From assembly GCF_014701095.1 (NCBI RefSeq), contig NZ_AP023439.1, forward strand, positions 2,592,001 to 2,656,000: a stretch of 64,000 bases of DNA. The letters run 5' to 3'. Below are positions 17,992 through 27,512 of the stretch, piece after piece. The position numbers and the translations under genes are program-made. Under the pieces are notes generated by a model. It worked only from the letters and a program-made list of their open reading frames with translations. It ran no database searches and was not told the origin of the DNA. The stretch comes from Streptomyces tuirus. Lineage in GTDB: Bacteria > Actinomycetota > Actinomycetes > Streptomycetales > Streptomycetaceae. The stretch's first letter is position 1; every line of letters starts with the position of its first letter.

Positions 17992-18189
17992 ATGACCGAC
18001 CGAAGGCTCTGGTCCTACAAGGAGATCGCAGCGCACATCCGGGTGCAGCCCGACACCGTGCGGTCCTACCGCAAACACGGGCTGCTGCCCCCGCCCGACC
18101 ACGTCGAGGGCGGCAAGCCCTACTGGTACGCCGACACGGTCCGGGCCTGGGTCGCCGCCAGGCCCGGCAACCGCCGAAGGGCCGACTGA
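17992..18189 (+). CDS. Small MerR/excisionase-like HTH protein
   Basis: 65 residues; CGGAGG precedes the ATG. LWSYKEIAAHIRVQPDTVRSYRKHGLLPPPD is a winged helix-turn-helix of the MerR/AlpA/excisionase type, followed by GKPYWYADTVRAWVAARPG, the typical wing and last helix. Proteins of this size are DNA-binding only. Target unknown; no phage or integrase gene is nearby. Confidence 0.8.
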   Translation: MTDRRLWSYKEIAAHIRVQPDTVRSYRKHGLLPPPDHVEGGKPYWYADTVRAWVAARPGNRRRAD

Positions 18190-18265
18190 CCCGCCCCCCG
18201 CCTCGGTCCCGTGCCCCACCGCCGCGTGTGGCCCGGCCGTTCGCGCGTGTGACGGCTCCAGGTCT

Positions 18266-18334
18266 CGACGACCGTCAGCTCCACGGTTCGACGACCGTCA
18301 GCTCCACGGCTCGAAGACCGTCAGCTCCACGGCT
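18266..18334. repeat. 23-bp tandem repeat, three copies, over the end of the dehydrogenase gene
   Basis: Three head-to-tail 23-bp units (18266, 18289, 18312) differing at 1-2 positions. The last unit contains the stop codon and final PWS codons of the dehydrogenase, so the 3' end of the gene has been duplicated twice behind itself. Confidence 0.85.
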
Positions 18335-19364
18335 GAATCACTGTCGCCCCCGCTCCCGGCGATGCCCCCATCGCCGCCAGGGCCGCGGGCACCTCGTCCA
18401 GGGCGATCGTGGACGTCACCAGCAGGTCGGGGCGGAGCACGCCGCTGCGGACCAGCTCCAGCATCGGCGGGTAGCCGTGCGCGGCCATGCCGTGGCTGCC
18501 GAGGAGCTCGAGTTCCAGGGCGATCGCGCGGGCCATCGGCACGGGGGTCGTACCGGACGGGGAGGGCAGCAGGCCGACCTGGACGTGCCGGCCGCGGCGG
18601 CGCAGGCCGTTCACGGAGGCGGCACAAGTGCCGGGCGAGCCCAGGGCGTCGAGGGAGAGGTGGGCCCCGCCGCCGGTCAGCTCGCGGACGACGGCCGCGG
18701 TGTCCGGCACGGCCCTCGCGTCGACGCAGCGCGCCGCCCCGAACCCGCGCGCCAGCTCCAGGGCACCGGGCGACACGTCGACGGCGACGACCCGGGCGCC
18801 CGCCGCGGCCGCGATCATCACGGCCGAGAGCCCGACCCCGCCGCACCCGTGCACCGCGACCCACTCCCCTGCCGCGACCCGCCCCTGCTGCACCACCGCC
18901 CGGTACGCCGTGGCGAACCGGCAGCCGAGCGAGGCCGCGGTCGCGAAGGACAGCTCCCCGGGCAGCGCCACGAGGTTCACGTCCGCGTGGTCCAGTGCCA
19001 CGTACTGGGCGAAGGAGCCCCAGTGGGTGAAGCCGGGCTGGGTCTGCCGCTCGCACACCTGGTGGTCGCCCGCGGCGCAGGACGGGCAGGTGCCGCAGGC
19101 GCAGATGAACGGCACGGTGACCCGGTCCCCGGCCCGCCACCCGGTCACCCGGGCGCCCACCGCCTCGACGGTCCCGGCGAGTTCGTGCCCGGGCACGTGC
19201 GGCAGCGTGATGTCCGGGTCGTGGCCCTGCCAGCCGTGCCAGTCGCTGCGGCACAGCCCGGTGGCCTCGACCCGCACGACGACGCCGTGCTCCGCTGGCT
19301 CCGGGTCCGGGACGTCCCGCACCTCGGCAGCCTCTCCGTACCGCTCGAACACCACGGCCCGCAT
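18321..19364 (-). CDS. Zinc-dependent alcohol dehydrogenase family protein
   Basis: 347 residues. [13 protein letters not shown] and [12 protein letters not shown] hold the catalytic zinc ligands, [18 protein letters not shown] is the four-cysteine structural zinc loop, and [15 protein letters not shown] is the NAD(P)-binding turn. It is therefore a medium-chain dehydrogenase with both zinc sites. The substrate is unknown. ATG 19364 ([10 protein letters not shown]) is the standard family start; frames upstream of it are not conserved-looking. The extreme 3' end lies in a tandem repeat. Confidence 0.9.
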   Translation of the reverse strand: MRAVVFERYGEAAEVRDVPDPEPAEHGVVVRVEATGLCRSDWHGWQGHDPDITLPHVPGHELAGTVEAVGARVTGWRAGDRVTVPFICACGTCPSCAAGDHQVCERQTQPGFTHWGSFAQYVALDHADVNLVALPGELSFATAASLGCRFATAYRAVVQQGRVAAGEWVAVHGCGGVGLSAVMIAAAAGARVVAVDVSPGALELARGFGAARCVDARAVPDTAAVVRELTGGGAHLSLDALGSPGTCAASVNGLRRRGRHVQVGLLPSPSGTTPVPMARAIALELELLGSHGMAAHGYPPMLELVRSGVLRPDLLVTSTIALDEVPAALAAMGASPGAGATVIQPWS

Positions 19365-19519
19365 GGATCCACCCGCCTCTCGCTCATGCCGTGCCCGGTC
19401 CCGCGCGGGCACGGATGTGCCCCGGGGCCCCGGGCGTGCGGCGCCTCGGGGCACGCTAGTGGTGGGCCGGGGAGCGCCGCCGACCCGGGCGCCGCGTCGG
19501 CGGCAGCGTCGTGAACCGA

Positions 19520-19534
19520 TACCCCCTAGGGGTA
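19520..19534 (+). promoter_or_regulatory. CsoR-type copper operator
   Basis: TACCCCCTAGGGGTA, the pseudo-palindromic box used by CsoR repressors, 65 bp before copZ. Copper should release the repressor and induce copZ-copA. Confidence 0.85.
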
Positions 19535-19598
19535 CAGTGGGGTATGCGGGTCCTCAGCGGACCCCACAGCCCCACATGCCTCGACGAGGAGTAACGAC

Positions 19599-19838
19599 AT
19601 GACCGCCCAGACCGACACCACGGGCCCCGTCACCACCGTCTTCAAGGTGAGCGGCATGAGCTGCGGACACTGCGAGGGCGCGGTCTCCGGCGAGATCTCC
19701 CGGATCCCCGGCGTGAGCTCGGTGACGGCCGTCGCCAAGACCGGTGAGGTCACCGTCGTCTCCGCGGCCCCGCTCGACGACCAGGCCGTGCGCGACGCCG
19801 TCGACGAGGCCGGTTTCGAACTGGCCGGCCGGGCCTGA
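19599..19838 (+). CDS. copZ: Copper chaperone, heavy-metal-associated domain
   Basis: 79 residues, almost entirely one HMA domain. The copper ligands are in [12 protein letters not shown] (MxCxxC). Such chaperones carry Cu(I) to the export ATPase. GAGGAG precedes the ATG; the CsoR box upstream and copA downstream make this a standard copper-efflux operon. Confidence 0.95.
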   Translation: MTAQTDTTGPVTTVFKVSGMSCGHCEGAVSGEISRIPGVSSVTAVAKTGEVTVVSAAPLDDQAVRDAVDEAGFELAGRA

Positions 19839-19871
19839 GACGCACCAGACCTGGCACTCGTACCCGTGTAC

Positions 19872-19906
19872 GGGCCGTACGGCCGCCGCCCCGGCCCGTA
19901 CGGCCC
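19872..19906 (+). terminator. Hairpin between copZ and copA
   Basis: Perfect 11-bp stem (19872-19882 with 19896-19906), loop 13 nt, without a U-run. Probably a partial terminator or RNA-stability element that leaves more copZ than copA message. Confidence 0.5.
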
Positions 19907-19948
19907 GTACCGCTTCCCCGGGCGCCCCGCATCTCCTGGAGTGAGGAC

Positions 19949-22195
19949 ATGACCAGCACCACCGCCCCGGCACCGGCCGGTCGCGAGCCGGCCCTCGCCG
20001 AGGTCGAGCTGCTCATCGGTGGGATGACCTGCGCCTCCTGCGCGGCCCGCGTCGAGAAGAAGCTCAACCGGATGGACGGTGTCACGGCCACGGTGAACTA
20101 CGCGACGGAGAAGGCCCGGATCACCTGCCCCGAGGGCACCGAGGTCGCCGATCTGATCGCCACCGTCGTGAAGACCGGGTACACCGCCGAGGAGCCCGCG
20201 CCCCCGCGGGAGGAGCCCTCCGCGGCCGAGGACGGGGACGCGGACCCCGAGCCGACGGCCCTGCGCGGCCGCCTCGCCGTCTCCGCCGCCCTCGCGGTGC
20301 CGGTGATCCTGCTGGCGATGGTCCCGGCGCTCCAGTTCGACAACTGGCAGTGGCTCTCGCTCACCCTCACCGCGCCGGTCGTCGTCTGGGGCGGGCTGCC
20401 CTTCCACCGGGCCGCCTGGAGGAACGCCCGGCACGGCGCCGCCACCATGGACACCCTGGTCTCCCTCGGCACCCTGGCCGCCTTCGGCTGGTCCCTGTGG
20501 GCGCTGTTCCTCGGCGACGCGGGCATGCCGGGCATGCGGCACCCGTTCGAGCTCACGGTCTCGCGCGGCGACGGCGCCTCCTCGATCTACCTGGAGGTCG
20601 CCTCCGGCGTCACCGCCTTCATCCTGCTGGGCCGCTGGCTGGAGGCCCGCTCCAAGCGCCGTGCCGGAGCGGCGCTGAGGGCGCTGATGGAGCTGGGCGC
20701 CAAGGACGTGGCCGTGCTGCGGGACGGGCGCGAGGTGCGGATCCCGGCGCAGCGGCTGGCCGTCGGCGACCGGTTCGTCGTACGGCCCGGCGAGAAGATC
20801 GCCACCGACGGCACGGTCGTCGAGGGAGCGTCCGCCGTGGACGCCTCGATGCTGACCGGCGAGTCGGTGCCGGTGGACGTGGCGGCCGGGGACCCGGTCA
20901 CCGGCGCGACTGTCAACGCGGCCGGACGGCTGGTCGTCGAGGCCACCCGGGTCGGCGCCGACACCCGGCTCGCCCGGATGGCGAAGCTGGTGGAGGACGC
21001 GCAGAACGGCAAGGCCGAGGTGCAGCGGCTCGCCGACCGGATCGCCGGGATCTTCGTGCCGGTGGTGCTGCTGATCGCCGTCGCCACGGCCGGGGCGTGG
21101 CTCGGGCTGACGGGTGACGCCGTCGCCGCGTTCACCGCCGCCGTCGCGGTCCTGATCATCGCCTGCCCCTGCGCGCTGGGCCTCGCCACGCCGACCGCGC
21201 TGATGGTCGGCACGGGCCGCGGCGCCCAGCTCGGCATCCTCATCAAGGGCCCGGAGGTCCTGGAGTCCACGCGCCGCGTCGACACCGTCGTCCTGGACAA
21301 GACCGGCACGGTCACCACCGGCCGGATGACCCTCCAGGAGGTCCACGTCGCCGAGGGCACCGACGAGAAGGAGGTGCTGCGGCTGGCCGGCGCCGTGGAG
21401 CACGCCTCCGAGCATCCCGTCGCCCGTGCGATCGCGCTGGGCGCCGAGGAGAGGGCGGGGCGGCTCCCGGACGCCGACGGGTTCGAGAACGTCCCCGGGC
21501 GAGGCGTACGCGGGCGCGTGGAGGGCCGGGACGTCGCCGTGGGGCGGCTCTTCGACGACGTGCCGGCGGAGCTGGCCCGCGCGCGGGACGAGGCCGAGCG
21601 GGCCGGGCGTACGGCCGTCCTGGCCGGCTGGGACGGGACGGCGCGGGCCGTTCTGGCCGTGGCCGACGCGGTCAAGGAGACCAGCGCCGAGGCCGTGCGC
21701 GAGCTGCGCGCCCTGGGGCTCACGCCGGTGCTGCTGACCGGGGACAACCGTGCCGTGGCCGAGACGGTGGCCGCGGCCGTGGGGGTCGAGAAGGTGATCG
21801 CGGAGGTCCTCCCCGAGGACAAGGTCGAGGCGGTACGGCGGCTGCAGGCCGAGGGGCGGGTCGTCGCGATGGTGGGCGACGGCGTCAACGACGCGGCCGC
21901 GCTCGCCGCCGCCGATCTGGGCCTGGCCCTGGGCACCGGCACGGACGCGGCGATCGAGGCGGGCGATCTGACCCTGGTCCGCGGCGATCTGCGGGTGGCC
22001 GCGGACGCGATCCGGCTCTCCCGCCGGACCCTGGGCACGATCAAGGGCAATCTCGTGTGGGCGTTCGGCTACAACGTGGCGGCGCTGCCGCTGGCCGCCG
22101 CCGGCCTGCTGAACCCGATGATCGCGGGGGCGGCGATGGCGTTCTCGTCGGTTTTCGTCGTCACGAACAGTCTGCGACTGCGGACATTCCGGTGA
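19949..22195 (+). CDS. copA: Copper-exporting P-type ATPase
   Basis: 748 residues. One N-terminal HMA domain with GMTCASC (25-31); then eight predicted membrane helices. The metal channel motif CPC is in [14 protein letters not shown], phosphorylation site DKTGT in [16 protein letters not shown]-binding HP in [11 protein letters not shown], and the hinge [10 protein letters not shown]. It pumps Cu(I) out of the cytoplasm. GGAGTGAG precedes the ATG. Shares a promoter with copZ. Confidence 0.96.
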   Translation: MTSTTAPAPAGREPALAEVELLIGGMTCASCAARVEKKLNRMDGVTATVNYATEKARITCPEGTEVADLIATVVKTGYTAEEPAPPREEPSAAEDGDADPEPTALRGRLAVSAALAVPVILLAMVPALQFDNWQWLSLTLTAPVVVWGGLPFHRAAWRNARHGAATMDTLVSLGTLAAFGWSLWALFLGDAGMPGMRHPFELTVSRGDGASSIYLEVASGVTAFILLGRWLEARSKRRAGAALRALMELGAKDVAVLRDGREVRIPAQRLAVGDRFVVRPGEKIATDGTVVEGASAVDASMLTGESVPVDVAAGDPVTGATVNAAGRLVVEATRVGADTRLARMAKLVEDAQNGKAEVQRLADRIAGIFVPVVLLIAVATAGAWLGLTGDAVAAFTAAVAVLIIACPCALGLATPTALMVGTGRGAQLGILIKGPEVLESTRRVDTVVLDKTGTVTTGRMTLQEVHVAEGTDEKEVLRLAGAVEHASEHPVARAIALGAEERAGRLPDADGFENVPGRGVRGRVEGRDVAVGRLFDDVPAELARARDEAERAGRTAVLAGWDGTARAVLAVADAVKETSAEAVRELRALGLTPVLLTGDNRAVAETVAAAVGVEKVIAEVLPEDKVEAVRRLQAEGRVVAMVGDGVNDAAALAAADLGLALGTGTDAAIEAGDLTLVRGDLRVAADAIRLSRRTLGTIKGNLVWAFGYNVAALPLAAAGLLNPMIAGAAMAFSSVFVVTNSLRLRTFR

Positions 22196-22639
22196 AGTCC
22201 CCTGAATTCCCCCTACGTTCATGGCGAACGGGGTTTGAGCCCCTCTGGAGTCGCGGGCCGGGCTCACATAAGCTCTTCACAAGGCTCGCGCATCATCCTT
22301 ACGCTGGGGTCCCGGTCGGCATATCCGGGCTCTTGCGCAGCTAACGGACATATGCAAGAGACGCAGATCACAGTGATGTGAACGTAACCATCGAAGGGGT
22401 TCGAAGGTCTAAGTTGACGATGTCAGGGAGCGTCTTGGGGGGCGCCGTCTGACATCTGGGGATGTCTTGGGGGACTTCTCCAGAGATGCGTTGCCGGGGC
22501 ACGTACGCCGGGAAGCTTTGAGCGGCCCTCCCGGGCGTGCGCTGTCCCGGCAGAGCGCACACCACGGCAGTACGCGTCACCACAGCAGTGCGACGAGTTC
22601 TGCTCGTTCTGCTCAACAGCGATTCAGGCGCTGTCCTCA
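22196..22639. other. Unassigned structured intergenic region
   Basis: About 440 bp without a credible gene on either strand. It contains an inverted repeat TCACA-GTGA-TGTGA (22368-22381), a 7-bp stem CTCTTGC/GCAAGAG (22330-22336, 22354-22360), a TGTCAG/CTGACA pair (22421, 22449) and two direct copies of GTCTTGGGGG (22432, 22464). Confidence 0.5.
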
Positions 22640-22745
22640 CAGACGCCCGGCCGGATCCCGTGGGGGGAATCCGAACCGGGACTGGGAAGGCGCCCTGGTC
22701 GTCGGCCCGTGGGGGGACCGACGCCGGGGCGCCTTCTTCATTGCC
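22640..22745 (-). ncRNA. 6C small RNA
   Basis: On the minus strand there are two consecutive hairpins whose loops carry the same C-run, each reading TCCCCCCACGGG. Hairpin 1 (22735-22687) has a long stem with an 8-bp GGCGCC-containing base and an inner GTCGG/CCGAC; hairpin 2 (22678-22651) has a GGAT/ATCC stem. Two stems with six or more C in each loop define the actinobacterial 6C RNA family. A -10-like CATGAT (22757-22752) suggests a start near 22745. In other actinomycetes 6C RNA is known as a conserved trans-acting RNA using the C-rich loops to pair with mRNAs. Ends are approximate. Confidence 0.85.
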
Positions 22746-22793
22746 CGAGAAATCATGTGAGGGATCACGCGAAGCGCGCCCGCACACGCGAAA

Positions 22794-22823
22794 GCCCCCG
22801 CACCGGCAAGCGGATACGGGGGC
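22794..22823 (-). terminator. Terminator of the citrate synthase gene
   Basis: GCCCCCG/CGGGGGC arms with a small inner stem, followed on the minus strand by TTTCG, 17 bp after the citA stop. Confidence 0.75.
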
Positions 22824-22840
22824 CGAAGCGATGCCGCGGC

Positions 22841-24130
22841 TCAGCGCTCCTCGACGGGCACGAAGTCGCGCTCGACCACGCCCGTGTAGATCTGGCGCGG
22901 GCGGCCGATGCGGGAGCCCGGCTCCTTGATCATCTCGTGCCACTGGGCGATCCAGCCCGGCAGCCGGCCGAGGGCGAACAGGACCGTGAACATCTCGGTC
23001 GGGAAGCCCATGGCCCGGTAGATCAGGCCGGTGTAGAAGTCGACGTTCGGGTAGAGGCTGCGCTGGACGAAGTAGTCGTCGGAGAGCGCGTGCTCCTCCA
23101 GCTTCAGCGCGATGTCCAGCAGCTCGTCGGACTTGCCGAGGGCGGACAGCACGTCGTGCGCGGCGGCCTTGATGATCTTGGCGCGCGGGTCGAAGTTCTT
23201 GTAGACCCGGTGGCCGAAGCCCATCAGGCGGACGCCGTCCTCCTTGTTCTTCACCTTGCGGATGAAGGAGTCGACATCGCCGCCGGAGTCGCGGATGCCC
23301 TCCAGCATCTCCAGCACCGACTGGTTGGCGCCGCCGTGCAGCGGGCCCCACAGGGCGTTGATGCCGGCGGAGATCGAGGCGAACATGTTCGCCTGCGAGG
23401 AGCCGACCAGGCGGACCGTGGACGTCGAGCAGTTCTGCTCGTGGTCCGCGTGCAGGATCAGCAGCTTGTCGAGCGCGGAGACCACGGTCGGGTCCAGCTC
23501 GTACTCCTGCGCCGGGACCGAGAAGGTCATGCGCAGGAAGTTCTCGACGTAGCCGAGGTCGTTGCGCGGGTAGACGAACGGGTGACCGATCGACTTCTTG
23601 TACGCGTACGCGGCGATCGTCGGGAGCTTGGCGAGCAGGCGGATCGTGGAGAGGTTGCGCTGGCGCTCGTCGAACGGGTTGTGGCTGTCCTGGTAGAACG
23701 TGGACAGCGCCGAGACGACCGAGGACAGCATGGCCATCGGGTGGGCGTCGCGCGGGAAGCCCTTGTAGAAGTTCTTGACGTCCTCGTGCAGCAGGGTGTG
23801 CTGCGTGATGTCGTTCTTGAACGCCGAGAGCTCGTCGACGGTCGGCAGCTCGCCGTTGATCAGCAGGTAGGCGACCTCCAGGAAGGTGGAGCGCTCGGCC
23901 AGCTGCTCGATCGGGTAGCCGCGGTACCGCAGGATGCCCGCTTCGCCGTCCAGATACGTGACGGCGGATTTATACGCGGCCGTGTTGCCGTAACCGCTGT
24001 CCAGCGTCACCAGACCGGTCTGGGCGCGGAGCTTTCCGATGTCGAAGCCCTTGTCACCGACGGTGCTGTCGATCACCGGGTAGGTGTACTCGCCGTCGCC
24101 GTACCGCAGTACTACAGAGTTGTCGCTCAC
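22841..24130 (-). CDS. citA: Citrate synthase
   Basis: 429 residues from GTG 24130 (product begins MSDNSVVLRYGDGEY). GYPIEQLAERSTFLEVAYLL, the active-site His in LILHADHEQNCSTST and GPLHGGANQ, and the Asp in the LMGFGHRVYKNFDPRA block are all standard type I/II citrate synthase features. It condenses oxaloacetate with acetyl-CoA. The GTG is preceded by GAGGGA; an upstream ATG four codons earlier is possible but covers that site. Followed by its own terminator. Confidence 0.95.
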   Translation of the reverse strand: MSDNSVVLRYGDGEYTYPVIDSTVGDKGFDIGKLRAQTGLVTLDSGYGNTAAYKSAVTYLDGEAGILRYRGYPIEQLAERSTFLEVAYLLINGELPTVDELSAFKNDITQHTLLHEDVKNFYKGFPRDAHPMAMLSSVVSALSTFYQDSHNPFDERQRNLSTIRLLAKLPTIAAYAYKKSIGHPFVYPRNDLGYVENFLRMTFSVPAQEYELDPTVVSALDKLLILHADHEQNCSTSTVRLVGSSQANMFASISAGINALWGPLHGGANQSVLEMLEGIRDSGGDVDSFIRKVKNKEDGVRLMGFGHRVYKNFDPRAKIIKAAAHDVLSALGKSDELLDIALKLEEHALSDDYFVQRSLYPNVDFYTGLIYRAMGFPTEMFTVLFALGRLPGWIAQWHEMIKEPGSRIGRPRQIYTGVVERDFVPVEER

Positions 24131-24328
24131 GTCTTCCCTCACCGACGTTGTGCCTCATCTTCGAGGTTGCCCTGACTGTCTCTACCATCCCCCACTTGGC
24201 TCAGGAGAGTGCACTCGGGGTCGACCATCGGGCCTATTGACGGCACTGAGTGCCGCCAACTTGCTCATCCTGCCCCCTGCGTTCCCCTTCTGGAAGTGTC
24301 TTGTGACCTTCACGACTCGTTTGATCGA

Positions 24329-26590
24329 TCATTTTTCGTTGAAACCGAGCCGGAAGTCGAGTGCCGTGCACCGCCGGCCCGCCGAAACCGTGCGCACCGC
24401 CTGGCCGATCGCCTTGCGCGAACCGACGAGGACGACCAGCTGCCTGGCCCGGGTGACGGCCGTGTAGAGCAGGTTGCGCTGGAGCATCATCCAGGCGCTC
24501 GTGGTGACCGGGATGACGACCGCCGGGTACTCGCTGCCCTGGGAGCGGTGGATCGTCACGGCGTACGCGTGGGCAAGCTCGTCGAGCTCGTCGAACTCGT
24601 ACGGCACCTCCTCGTCCTCGTCGGTGAGCACCGTCAGGCGCTGGTCGACGGGGTCGAGCGAGGTGACCACGCCGACGGTGCCGTTGAAGACTCCGTTCTC
24701 GCCCTTCTCGTAATTGTTGCGAATCTGGGTGACCTTGTCGCCGACGCGGAACACCCGTCCGCCGAATCTCTTCTCGGGCAGGTCGGGGCGGCCCGGGGTG
24801 ACGGCCTGTTGCAGCAGGCCGTTCAGGGTGCCCGCGCCGGCCGGGCCGCGGTGCATGGGGGCGAGGACCTGGACGTCCCGGCGCGGGTCCAGCCCGAACT
24901 TGGCCGGAATGCGCCGGGCGGCCACGTCGACGGTGAGCCGCCCGACGGCCTCGGTGTCGTCCTCGACGAAGAGGAAGAAGTCCTTCATGCCGTCCGTGAC
25001 CGGATGCTGTCCGGCGTTGATCCGGTGCGCGTTCGTCACCACACCGGACTGCTGGGCCTGCCGGAAGACCCGCGTGAGACGGACCGCGGGGATCGGGCCG
25101 CCGTCGGCCAGAAGGTCGCGGAGCACCTCCCCCGCGCCGACGCTGGGCAGCTGGTCGACGTCCCCGACGAACAGCAGGTGCGCCCCCGGCGGGACGGCCT
25201 TCACCAGCTTGTTGGCGAGCAGCAGGTCCAGCATGGACGCCTCGTCGACCACGACCAGGTCGGCCTCCAGCGGGCGGTCCCGGTCGTAGGCCGCGTCGCC
25301 GCCGGGCTTGAGCTCCAGCAGGCGGTGGACGGTTGAGGCCTCGGCGCCGGTGAGCTCCGACAGGCGCTTGGCGGCCCGGCCGGTCGGGGCGGCGAGCACG
25401 ACCTTGGCCTTCCTGGCGCGGGCCAGCTCCACGATCGAACGGACCGTGAAGGACTTGCCGCAGCCCGGGCCGCCGGTGAGGACGGCGACCTTCTCGGTCA
25501 GTGCCAGCCTGACGGCGGCCTCCTGCTCGGGCGCGAGCTCGGTGCCGGTGCGCCCCTTCAGCCAGCCCAGCGCCTTGTCCCACGCCACGGTCCGGAAGCC
25601 CGGCATGCGGTCCTCGTCGGTGCGCAGGAGGCGCAGCAACTGGGCGGAGAGGGAGAGTTCGGCGCGGTGGAAGGGGACGAGGTAGATCGCGGTGACGGGC
25701 TCGCCGCCGTCGGGGCCCGGCACCTTCTCCCGAACGACGCCGGGGTCCTCGCCGTCCTGGGGAGGTTCGGCCAGCTCGGCCAGGCACTCGATGACCAGGC
25801 ACATGTCGACCTGGAGGAGCTTCACCGCGTCCTTGATCAGCTGCTCCTCGGGGAGGTAGCAGTGGCCCTGGTCGGTGGACTGGGACAGCGCGTACTGCAG
25901 GCCCGCCTTGACGCGCTCCGGGCTGTCGTGCGGGATGCCGACGGACTGGGCGATCTTGTCGGCGGTGAGGAAGCCGATGCCCCAGACGTCGGAGGCGAGC
26001 CGGTAGGGCTGGTTCTTCACGACGGAGATGGAGGCGTCGCCGTACTTCTTGTAGATGCGCACGGCGATGGACGTGGACACCTCAACGGTCTGGAGGAAGA
26101 GCATGACCTCCTTGATGGCCTTCTGCTCCTCCCAGGCGTCGGCGATCTTCTTCGTCCGCTTGGGGCCGAGGCCGGGGACCTCGATGAGGCGCTTGGGCTC
26201 CTCCTCGATGATCCGGAGGGTGTCCATGCCGAAGTGCTGGGTGATGCGGTCGGCGAAGACCGGGCCGATGCCCTTGACCAGGCCCGAGCCGAGGTAGCGG
26301 CGGATGCCCTGGACGGTGGCCGGCAGGACGGTCGTGTAGTTCTCGACGTGGAACTGCTTTCCGTACTGCGGGTGGGAGCCCCAGCGGCCCTCCATGCGCA
26401 CGGACTCGCCGACCTGTGCGCCGAGCAGGGCACCGACGACCGTGAGCAGATCGCCGCCGCCTCTGCCGGTGTCGACCCGGGCGACCGTGTAGCCGTTCTC
26501 CTCGTTGGCGTACGTGATGCGTTCGAGTACGCCTTCCAGCGTGGCCAGTCGCCGCTCGCCCGCCTGGGCGGCCCCCGCCTGATCGGTCAT
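24329..26590 (-). CDS. recD2: RecD2-type SF1B DNA helicase
   Basis: 753 residues from ATG 26590. The N-terminal ~330 residues are the RecD2-specific OB/HhH part (GIRRYLGSGLVKGIGPV, EVPGLGPKRTKKIA). The helicase core then shows Walker A GGPGCGKS, Walker B VVDEASM, motif III FVGDVDQLPSVGAGEVL, and the C-terminal VTIHRSQGSEYP and LYTAVTRARQLV. No recB/recC genes are nearby, as expected for RecD2. It unwinds 5'-tailed DNA in repair. A frame extension upstream of 26590 looks noncoding. Confidence 0.93.
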   Translation of the reverse strand: MTDQAGAAQAGERRLATLEGVLERITYANEENGYTVARVDTGRGGGDLLTVVGALLGAQVGESVRMEGRWGSHPQYGKQFHVENYTTVLPATVQGIRRYLGSGLVKGIGPVFADRITQHFGMDTLRIIEEEPKRLIEVPGLGPKRTKKIADAWEEQKAIKEVMLFLQTVEVSTSIAVRIYKKYGDASISVVKNQPYRLASDVWGIGFLTADKIAQSVGIPHDSPERVKAGLQYALSQSTDQGHCYLPEEQLIKDAVKLLQVDMCLVIECLAELAEPPQDGEDPGVVREKVPGPDGGEPVTAIYLVPFHRAELSLSAQLLRLLRTDEDRMPGFRTVAWDKALGWLKGRTGTELAPEQEAAVRLALTEKVAVLTGGPGCGKSFTVRSIVELARARKAKVVLAAPTGRAAKRLSELTGAEASTVHRLLELKPGGDAAYDRDRPLEADLVVVDEASMLDLLLANKLVKAVPPGAHLLFVGDVDQLPSVGAGEVLRDLLADGGPIPAVRLTRVFRQAQQSGVVTNAHRINAGQHPVTDGMKDFFLFVEDDTEAVGRLTVDVAARRIPAKFGLDPRRDVQVLAPMHRGPAGAGTLNGLLQQAVTPGRPDLPEKRFGGRVFRVGDKVTQIRNNYEKGENGVFNGTVGVVTSLDPVDQRLTVLTDEDEEVPYEFDELDELAHAYAVTIHRSQGSEYPAVVIPVTTSAWMMLQRNLLYTAVTRARQLVVLVGSRKAIGQAVRTVSAGRRCTALDFRLGFNEK

Positions 26591-26832
26591 GATCCGACGG
26601 TACCGCCCGGGTACGACAGCACGGCCGGGCTCCGGGGAGCACGCGATCGTGCCCCCGGGGTCATCCACGCCGCACGGTCATCACTTACGGACCGGCCCGT
26701 ATGACCGAGCAGGAACGAGCAGCGGCGCTTGATTCGGTCAGGGAATCCTTCGCACGCATCGCGGCGACCGCCCCGGTCCACCGTGCGTCGACTGCCGACG
26801 AAAGTCGATTGCCGTCCCGCGACCCCCGTGGG

Positions 26833-26838
26833 TAGCGT
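26833..26838 (+). promoter_or_regulatory. -10 box for a leaderless acetyltransferase gene
   Basis: TAGCGT lies 8 bp before ATG 26847, and TTGCCG (26809-26814) is 18 bp upstream of it. No Shine-Dalgarno precedes the ATG, which fits a leaderless transcript. Confidence 0.4.
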
Positions 26839-26846
26839 CCCCCGGC

Positions 26847-27359
26847 ATGCCCCTGACGCTGCGCACCCCGCGCCTGGTTCTTGACGCCTACCGCCCGGAC
26901 GACGAAGAGGACTTCGTCGCGCTGTTCCAGGACAGGAGGGTGTCCCGGTGGATGGGTGACGGGCCTGGTGCCGAGGCGGAGGACCGGGCGCTGTTCAGGC
27001 GGATCTTCAGCAAGGTGTATGCCGAGGATCTGTTCGACGTGTGGGCGGTCCGGCGTGCAGGGCTTCTGGTGGGGCACGCGGAGATCAAGCGGACCGAAGA
27101 GGTCGATGGTCACGAGATCGTCTATGCCCTGGGGCCCGAGGTCTGGGGCAGCGGGCTCGGAACGGAGCTGGCGGAGGCGCTCGTGGGTCATGGCTTCGCA
27201 TCGCTCGGGCTGACCGCGGTGCACGCCACCGTCGCCGCGCAGAACGAGGCGTCGCTGCGCCTGTTGGGCAAGATCGGGTTCGAACACGTCCGGGACATCG
27301 TCGACGACGACGGCGCTGTCACGCACGTGCTGACCCGCCGTCTCCCGGTGCGCTCGTAG
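26847..27359 (+). CDS. GNAT family N-acetyltransferase
   Basis: 170 residues. RLVLDAYRPDDEEDFVALFQD at the N-terminus, EIVYALGPEVWGSGLGTELAEAL (the acetyl-CoA loop) and ATVAAQNEASLRLLGKIGFEH (motif B) identify a RimJ/RimL-like acetyltransferase. The substrate is unknown. It stands alone between the helicase and matB genes and is probably read from a leaderless mRNA. Confidence 0.88.
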   Translation: MPLTLRTPRLVLDAYRPDDEEDFVALFQDRRVSRWMGDGPGAEAEDRALFRRIFSKVYAEDLFDVWAVRRAGLLVGHAEIKRTEEVDGHEIVYALGPEVWGSGLGTELAEALVGHGFASLGLTAVHATVAAQNEASLRLLGKIGFEHVRDIVDDDGAVTHVLTRRLPVRS

Positions 27360-27512
27360 CGGCGCACGGGCCACAGCGCCGTCCGGCGGCTCTCCGCGTC
27401 GGGCAGGCCGGTGCGCGGACCGGGCGCGACGTCAGCAGCCAGGGGGCAGACAGGGCCGCATGACGCCTCACCGGGGCAGGGGGCGTCCGGTACCGCCCGC
27501 CCCCGAGGCGGT

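Noticed and set aside
22687..22742. An intrinsic terminator on the plus strand for an RNA reading out of copA.
   Set aside because: The same hairpin read on the minus strand is the first stem of the 6C RNA with its C6 loop, which explains it better.
26701..26835. A 44-codon frame (MTEQERAAALDSVRES...) before the GNAT gene.
   Set aside because: No ribosome site, and its stop codon overlaps the -10 box of the GNAT gene; not enough support.
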